Of a stretch of DNA of 64,000 bases, positions 58,213 to 64,000 are shown in pieces. This DNA is from Amaurobius ferox (lineage: Eukaryota; Arthropoda; Arachnida; Araneae; Amaurobiidae): positions 81,489,410 through 81,553,409 of the forward strand of contig OX578137.1 in NCBI GenBank assembly GCA_951213105.1. Direction: 5' to 3'. Both the position numbers and the translations under genes were made by a program. Below the pieces are notes generated by a model. The model worked only from the letters and a program-made list of their open reading frames with translations, was not told the DNA's origin and searched no databases. How positions within the stretch are numbered: the first letter of the stretch is position 1; every line of letters starts with the position of its first letter.

Positions 58213-58602
58213 TTAAATCAGATAAAATACGAAGCCGCTTGGAGAGTTTCGACCTTGTTTCGACTTCCTGCTTTCATAACGTCTGTAGCGAGCGCTGACC
58301 TTGACTAACATCTCTTCCTCTTTAAAGAAGAGTTCTCTCAGAGGTAGAAAAAAGCGGAGATTACTAGAATCAAAAGGAGATGGCAGCACCATACGGGGAG
58401 TGATTCTCGCAAAAGCATAGAACTCCACTGAGATCCAAGAGGCGATGTCAAGAATGAGTTCTTTTCGAACATACTGCCCAGAGATCTGTTTGTTAAGAGG
58501 ATCATTGTTCTGTTCTCTTATCTCGTAAAAGCTGCGGTCGTGATCACGACTGCAGCTTTTATGGTAACTTATTAATCTCATAAGACCCGACGTTGCGATC
58601 AC
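58213..58602 (-). CDS. Degenerate KilA-N/MSV199-type protein, second copy
   Basis: The track frame opens with GTG; the first ATG is at 58,581 (MRLISYHKSC). SFYEIREQNND, NKQISGQYVRKELILDIASW and ISVEFYAFAR match KilA-N copy 1 (48,879-49,193). After that the sequence diverges abruptly into a basic tail (YRRYESRKSKQGRN) with no coiled coil, so the C-terminus is probably altered by a frame change or rearrangement. The N-terminal half of the domain is missing here too, and is likewise replaced by a long palindrome. It is probably non-functional or a heavily truncated regulator. It may also be read as a duplicated fragment carried with the palindrome. Confidence 0.5.
   Translation of the reverse strand: MIATSGLMRLISYHKSCSRDHDRSFYEIREQNNDPLNKQISGQYVRKELILDIASWISVEFYAFARITPRMVLPSPFDSSNLRFFLPLRELFFKEEEMLVKVSARYRRYESRKSKQGRNSPSGFVFYLI
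58526..58561. repeat. 36-bp near-perfect palindrome in KilA-N copy 2
   Basis: 18-bp arms beginning TAAAAGCTGC with a single mismatched pair (58,536/58,551). It has the same outer arms as 49,176-49,213, but a different, still complementary, centre (GTCGTGATCACGAC). Confidence 0.85.
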
Positions 58603-58824
58603 AGCGTTGGCTATAGTACTTTAATAGTCGTTTTGACTTTTCAAGCATCGACCAGTTTCGAAAACGTTTATTCGCATCATTACAGAGCTTTGTAGCGTTA
58701 AAGTACCCCGTGCTCTTATCAATCACCAGCCTAAAGCCACCGAAGTTCTTATTTTAAGTGTTATTTTTGAAGATTTTAGCCTGTGGTGTAAAGGTTAAAT
58801 AAAAGGTATGAGTAAATATCGATG

Positions 58825-59172
58825 GGTACCCTTGGCTGAACGGTTAGCGCGCAGGACTCTTAACATCTAGGTCCCAGGTTCAAATCCCGACCTCTCCCGG
58901 GTTGTTTAACAATCTGGGTTGACGGTTTATTGAACTATACCGAGCCAAAAATGACATGTCGCTACTTCCGTCGTTGAACCAAAGGAGTAGCATCCTTCGA
59001 TTAAATAATAAGTGGTGGGTTGAGACTGTGGTCCTATGTCCTGAATGTTAAATGAGTTGCCTCAGTGGCGGCAGGCTCAGAGTGTACTTGGTCTTGAATT
59101 CGGCTCATCGAGAAGGGCCCCTTGGTGGGTCGGATTTGAGATTGAGTATACTCTGAGCCTGCCGGGAGGCAT
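58825..59172 (+). repeat. tRNA-Lys-like SINE or tRNA-derived insertion in the Polinton
   Basis: The A box TGGCTGAACGGTTAGCGCG (58,833-58,851) and the perfect B box GGTTCAAATCC (58,877-58,887) flank a GACTCTTAA loop as in lysine tRNA (anticodon CTT). The anticodon stem does not pair well and there is a long 3' body. The body ends in a 14-bp stem: GGCAGGCTCAGAGT (59,070-59,083) with 59,150-59,163. The body is different from that of the three SINE copies outside the Polinton. Confidence 0.65.
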
Positions 59173-59181
59173 TTTGCAAAA

Positions 59182-59213
59182 ATTTTTAATGAATGTTCTC
59201 AATCATTAAAAAT
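59182..59213. terminator. Unit-end hairpin 9, without an adjacent gene
   Basis: 11-bp arms ATTTTTAATGA and complement. No gene ends here. With the early-type string at the right TIR edge, it suggests a lost short minus-strand gene. Confidence 0.6.
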
Positions 59214-59253
59214 AAAATCAGCCAACACTGCGATCACAGCGTCGGGTGCTTAT

Positions 59254-59271
59254 GAATGCTTAAAATATTGT
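59254..59271 (-). promoter_or_regulatory. Early-type string at the inner edge of the right TIR
   Basis: On the minus strand AATATTTTAAGCATT, the TIR copy of the module at 43,951. It points into the element but now faces the SINE-bearing segment. Confidence 0.45.
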
Positions 59272-59790
59272 CTCATCCGCGGAAAAGAGGGTGCTCGTCT
59301 CAGGGGGTACCCTTCGGGGGTCAACGACTTTTCGCTGATTTCTAAAAGTGGGTTCTGAAAGAGTCCTATGGGGTTGTCTTATACCATTGTTTTAAAAAGG
59401 GGGTGGAGATTTAATGGAGGGGCTGAGAGCCATTCCTTTCTAAAAGTGGGTCTGATTTTAATGGAGGGGCTGAGAGCCATTGTTTTTTAAAAGTGGGTGG
59501 AAATTTTATGGGGTTTTGAGTGCTATTACTTTCTAAAAGTGGTTCTGATTTTAATGGAGGGGCTGAGAGCCATTCCTTTCTAAAAGTGGGTCTGATTTTT
59601 ATAGGTGTTTGAGAGCCATTGTTTTTTAAAAGTGGGTGGAAATTTTATGGGGTTTTGAGTGCTATTACTTTCTAAAAGTGGTTCTGATTTTAATGGAGGG
59701 GGCTGAGAGCCATTACTTTCTAAAAGTGGGTGGAGTTTTTTTATGGAGGTGTTTATGGGTCTGGTCCAGCTCTGTCAATCCCATACTACT
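59255..59790 (-). repeat. Right terminal inverted repeat of the Polinton (536 bp)
   Basis: The exact counterpart of 43,427-43,962, including the tandem array of about 45-bp units, and ending CCCATACTACT. Confidence 0.95.
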
Positions 59791-59796
59791 CAACAG
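59791..59796. repeat. Polinton target site duplication, right
   Basis: CAACAG, identical to 43,421-43,426. Confidence 0.95.
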
Positions 59797-60232
59797 TGAA
59801 TCATTTTTTTAAATGCAAAACACCCTTCACACAATTTGTCACAGATATTGATATTAAATATTTTAAGTGTGCAACTTTGCACCATTACATCTAAATCCGA
59901 CTACGTGCCACTGCACACTTTTGTAAATACATTTTCTTTTCAAACCCTTTATTTACTTGTAAGAAATTTGTCGATAAATGACATTTTATACACAAATCAA
60001 TATTTTCTTTTCCAAATATTATAACAGAAAATTTTCTTTTAAAAATATATATATCATAATTCCAAGTGCTCTCCCAGAATTTAACTAATTTTAAAAGGTT
60101 CGATACCAATTCAAAACACACAGTATCCAGTGCAACACCTACATTTTAAATTTTTGACAAGCTAAATTTCAAGCAAATTTAAATTTTAAAAACTCCATTT
60201 AATAAAATTTCGTAAAGGACAGGTACTCGAGA
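59797..60232 (-). other. 5' leader part of the LTR element, right of the Polinton
   Basis: It continues the noncoding interior of the LTR element between the Polinton insertion point and the primer binding site. No gene is seen. Confidence 0.6.
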
Positions 60233-60251
60233 GGCAAGGTCACAGGCACCA
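60233..60251 (-). other. Primer binding site of the LTR element
   Basis: On the minus strand TGGTGCCTGTGACCTTGCC starts 2 nt after the 5' LTR. The TGG start is complementary to a tRNA CCA end. The tRNA species is not assigned. Confidence 0.7.
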
Positions 60252-60253
60252 AT

Positions 60254-61765
60254 TGTCATAACGGTATTCCGTCGACACGGCTGACCGGAGAATTCTAACT
60301 TTCTCCAATTTTTGCAACCCAGGTTCAAAACTTCTCTCGTCTGCAAGTAAAACTGACAGATGACCTGCCGCAAATACAAAGCGTAATAATAATAAACCCT
60401 TACCTTGAGTGGATGATTCTTCAGCTAAAGCATGGATATAGAAAACACAGAATATTGCAAATAATCACCACCGAACTCAATAAACACACAGTAATTAACT
60501 AATCCAATCTTTATTAAATATGTAAATAATAAGTTATATTATGGAGTTACACCTATTCCTAAATTATATCTACGCACTGGACACCGGCAGGATATTATAA
60601 CACAATTTGCCACCAAATGATCAAATATAATACCAAGAATTTAATACGTTACGTGGCACACACATTTCATATAGAACCACAATTGAATAAAATAAGGTAT
60701 GGTCTAAAGTATGGAAATAGGCAGACAAGGGCAGAGCACAGGAGAGAATTATAATCACAAATAATAATACTATTTAGAATTGCTGATTCTAGGAGTTAAC
60801 ACAAGGATCTGTAAATATGATAGTTCTCCGTTCTTGGAGATATCTGTTAGAACTTAAGGAATTTCGGAGAAAGTCTAATGGCTCCGCCAATGCATGTAAA
60901 GGAGCTTACCTTCGTACACAGGATAGTGTGAATAGGAGAGAATTACGTCATTGATTGCTCACAGTACAGGTCATCTCAGTTCCCGGTCCGGCAGGGACGA
61001 AAAGGCATCGCAGAAGATCTAAGTCGGCGTATCAGATGAATTCTCGGACAGATGTTCGGGCATGAGAATTTTCGGCAATGTCCGGCAATGCTACCTCGGA
61101 CCCCTTCTTCTCCGTGGCGGCGGTGGCGACATTCCCAACTCGCGAACCCCGGATTCCGCAGTGAGAGTCGGATCCCGGAGCTCTGGGCGAGCATCGAAAG
61201 TAAATTGAACTACCACATCTCCGTGTAGTATTCAGGATGGGAATGCGCCACGAACTTTTGCGTTCCAAGCTTATATAACCTTCCGAGACTCATAGGACTC
61301 AGAACCAAACAAGAAAACATACATGCCGAGAAATAAGTTCCCACCATCAGCCGCAGGCTTGCCCCGACACTCAGTCTAGACTTTCAGTACGTTGAACCGC
61401 TTGCATATACACAGAACAATCAAAACCTTTACATTACTTTCGATTTCAACTGCCGAAGAACATGTACATATGAAATCTTACTAGGCTTTTCATCACCCGA
61501 ATGCAGACCTTGAACTTATAACGGAAAATAATTCTCTCTCTCACAGTGCGCGTTAAAAGAATTAAAATGGCTAAATATTCCTTTGAAACTGATAGATACA
61601 TGTAGAATATAAATTGCATATATATAAGACGAGAGGGATATAATAACAGGATTGAATATATTAAAGGATGCATAAAAATATAGATATAAAAATATAATAT
61701 AGATTTCCATGATTTTGACATATTTTTACACAGGTGTCGAGAGATTAAGAAATCTCGTCACAACA
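60254..61765 (-). repeat. 5' LTR (minus-strand element)
   Basis: The direct counterpart of 36,216-37,727, with equal length and two noticed substitutions. The TATA box TTATATAAGC (minus strand) is near 61,269-61,278. Confidence 0.9.
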
Positions 61766-62069
61766 TATATATATATATGCACTGCTGGACAATTGCTAAG
61801 GACGGATGACACTACCAAACATAGCAACTACAAAAAGGAAGCAAATTGGGAAAAATTAGATTAAGTGCGGGATACTGTAAGAAGAGGTGTGTGTATGCAA
61901 ATATCTCATGTCAACGCCTGTTCGTCACGTGCTAACTCTGACAAGAGATTTAAAGGTTTTGAAGCGAGTGGACATTGTTGTTCCAAGTGAAAATTTTACT
62001 GGAAATATTTAATTGAAGAACTTGAAATTACCTGTATGTCTTCCGATACCACTTAGATGATATTACGCA

Positions 62070-62269
62070 NNNNNNNNNNNNNNNNNNNNNNNNNNNNNNN
62101 NNNNNNNNNNNNNNNNNNNNNNNNNNNNNNNNNNNNNNNNNNNNNNNNNNNNNNNNNNNNNNNNNNNNNNNNNNNNNNNNNNNNNNNNNNNNNNNNNNNN
62201 NNNNNNNNNNNNNNNNNNNNNNNNNNNNNNNNNNNNNNNNNNNNNNNNNNNNNNNNNNNNNNNNNNNNN
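62070..62269. other. Assembly gap (200 N)
   Basis: Exactly 200 N, probably a standard gap size, so the true distance is unknown. It lies within the broken Tc1 element. Confidence 0.99.
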
Positions 62270-62548
62270 GTGGCAAATCAGTTTCTTGCTTCACCAGGAC
62301 ATCGGATCTCTCGAAAAACTGTAGCCAGTCGTTTGGGAGAAGGAGAACTATACGGAAGACGACCTCCTGTGTGTCACCCATTGTCCAGACTGCACCGTGC
62401 CGCCCGTTTGTAATGGTGTCGTAAGCATCAAAATTGGATCGAACAGGACTGGGCTTGCATACTATTCTCAGATGCGACTAGGTTCAGTTTGTCAACGGAT
62501 TGCAGACGCCAACGGATCTGGCGTGAGAGTGGCAGCAATTGTCCAGCA

Positions 62549-62652
<104 letters not shown>

Positions 62653-63160
62653 GACTTATCGTCCGGAATATATCCAGGAAGGGAACCGATATCCGACATG
62701 CAGTATCATGGTATGAGCCGCCATCATGATCAATGGTCGCATGCCCCTACATGTGGCTGCAACTGGGACACTGACCGTCCAACGATACATTGACGAAGTT
62801 CTACAGCCTCATATTCGCCTTTTCCGTGGTGCTGTACGTGAAAAATTTGTTTACATGGACGACAATGCACCATGTCATCGAACACTCACTGCACAGGATT
62901 GTCTTGTCAGCTAGGGTATTCAATGCCTCGTATGACCAGCACGTTCTCCAGATCTAAACCCCATTGAAAATGTTTGGGATGCTTTGGGGAGGAGACTTGT
63001 TGGTCGAAAATATCCTCCAATAAACAAGAACACTCTCATCCGTCCACTGACAGAGGAGTGAGATAACTTGCCTCAACAGCTGCTGAATAATGTTATGCAA
63101 AGCATGTGGCGACATGTCGAATGTTGCATCGCACTCCACGGTGGACATATCCCGTACTGA

Positions 63161-64000
63161 CACTTTTCTCAAACGTGCCTGCTGTCGTTCATATGCATTT
63201 ATCCATTTCTCCGTTGAACAAATTTTTTCTTTCAGATGTTTCGAAACCTTCTGTATTTTTTAGAACAAAATATGATATTTATTCTAATGTCCGAACAGTA
63301 TGCTTCAAAAACACGAAGGAACGAAACTCAGGAGCAAATATAACAAAATTTTAAAGAAAAACTAGAGGACCTATTTAATATTGCACACGCTAATGCCTTG
63401 AAAATTATTATAATAGAATAAGACACACATTTTCTTATTTTCCAGAGGCAGAAATGAAGAATTGGTGTTTTAGGGGTCACTGATAAAATAATTATTTTGG
63501 ACATCGAAGAGTTGTGTAAGTAAAAACCATTTTTAAGTAAATCAAAATAAGTTGTTTCGTTTTCGCTAAACTAGAAAATGATTTTTATGTATATTTTTTA
63601 TTTTTTTACTAGGAAAATAGTTAACTAGAAAGTTGTTTCTTTATTTAATATAATTGTATTATATTAAAAATATTATTAAATCTTTAATGATTTTATGTGA
63701 ACTATAAACTAGTCTGTACTATGTAATTCTGGAACATAAGTCTCACACGTATTAGCAATTAGCATGTAAGATTTATAATTCAGTACTATCATACATAGAC
63801 TGGTATTCATGTTTTGGCACATGGGATCGTTAAATATCTAGTATAGATGTAAGCAGCTAGAAATGCAAGTGGGGGATGCCTAAACAATGCTTTTTTTGCC
63901 CTTACCGCACTATTCCTGCCAGTTTTCCTATAGATAAATGAAATCTAGAGGGGGACCGTGGCCCTCCCCTTCCCCCCTCTACTCACGTCCTCGTCCATAC
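63161..64000. other. Spacer without a recognisable gene
   Basis: AT-rich. The last 80 bases are GC-richer (GAGGGGGACCGTGGCCCTCC), perhaps the start of another repeat. Confidence 0.5.

Larger units (their letters stand above)
58585..59247. repeat. 28-bp inverted repeats bounding the SINE-bearing segment
   Basis: 58,585-58,612 and 59,220-59,247 are inverted copies with about four mismatches. Each contains GCGATCACAGCGT, itself partly palindromic. They may mark an inserted unit or protein-binding sites near the right TIR. Confidence 0.6.
43427..59790. mobile_element. Complete Polinton/Maverick (endogenous virus-like transposon), 16,364 bp
   Basis: It starts AGTAGTATGGG and ends with the complement (CCCATACTACT), has 536-bp terminal inverted repeats and a perfect 6-bp target duplication. 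Its gene set is that of the family: protein-primed polymerase B, DDE integrase with chromodomain, packaging ATPase, adenain-like protease, minor and major capsid proteins. These elements replicate by self-encoded polymerase and integrate through their own integrase, and most encode virion parts. The main frames are open and the terminal repeats look identical, so this copy is recent. It is inserted in the interior of an LTR retrotransposon and is therefore younger than it. A D5-primase fragment, two truncated KilA-N genes and a SINE-like insertion are the only obvious damage. Confidence 0.97.

Noticed and set aside
58825..58900. Functional lysine tRNA gene
   Set aside because: The A and B boxes are good, but the anticodon stem does not pair well and a long body with its own hairpin follows, as in a SINE.

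Overview
This is animal genomic DNA, most plausibly arthropod. It is very AT-rich, full of (AT)n and (CA)n microsatellites, tRNA-derived SINEs, Tc1/mariner remnants and foldback elements, and I see no convincing host protein-coding gene. The species assignment is inference only.

Layout. Positions 1-27,400 are a gene-free mosaic of dispersed repeats (two families, named A and B here), three tRNA-headed SINE copies, direct duplications and a decayed Tc1 element (15,002-16,293). Around 27,774-28,424 lies a foldback element, followed by a very AT-rich open frame for a Penelope-like or unclassified reverse transcriptase (28,518-30,356). A foldback MITE sits at 32,532-33,093. From 36,216 to 61,765 runs a minus-strand LTR retrotransposon with two 1,512-bp LTRs that look almost identical, a primer binding site and a polypurine tract, but no gag-pol. 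Nested inside it is a complete Polinton/Maverick (43,427-59,790; 16,364 bp) with 536-bp terminal inverted repeats and a perfect 6-bp target duplication (CAACAG). To the right are a broken Tc1 copy, a 200-N assembly gap and more AT-rich sequence.

The Polinton carries protein-primed DNA polymerase B, DDE integrase with chromodomain, FtsK/HerA packaging ATPase, adenain-type protease, single-jelly-roll minor capsid (penton) protein and double-jelly-roll major capsid protein. It also encodes a phospholipase A2/zinc-ribbon protein, a two-helix membrane protein, a membrane-active basic protein, a collagen-like fibre candidate, a zinc-ribbon transcription-factor candidate, two truncated KilA-N/MSV199 proteins, and a GC-rich fragment of a viral D5-like primase.

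The most interesting signals are in how the Polinton appears to be expressed. (1) The integrase and the protease both lack a usable ATG. Each lies in the -1 frame of the gene before it, across a textbook slippery heptamer in the correct phase: T_TTT_TTA for PLA2/integrase, followed by a hand-foldable H-type pseudoknot, and A_AAA_AAG for membrane-active protein/protease. This resembles retroviral gag-pro-pol logic in a double-stranded DNA capsid-encoding transposon. (2) Nine A/T-capped hairpins with a shared TTTTAAT core sit at the ends of transcription units. (3) Virion-type genes share an AATAAA-like motif abutting the ATG, while replication-type genes share a different 48-bp upstream module that also occurs at the inner edge of the terminal repeats. 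These suggest early and late classes of control. All of this was read by eye; no alignment, folding or database search was run.
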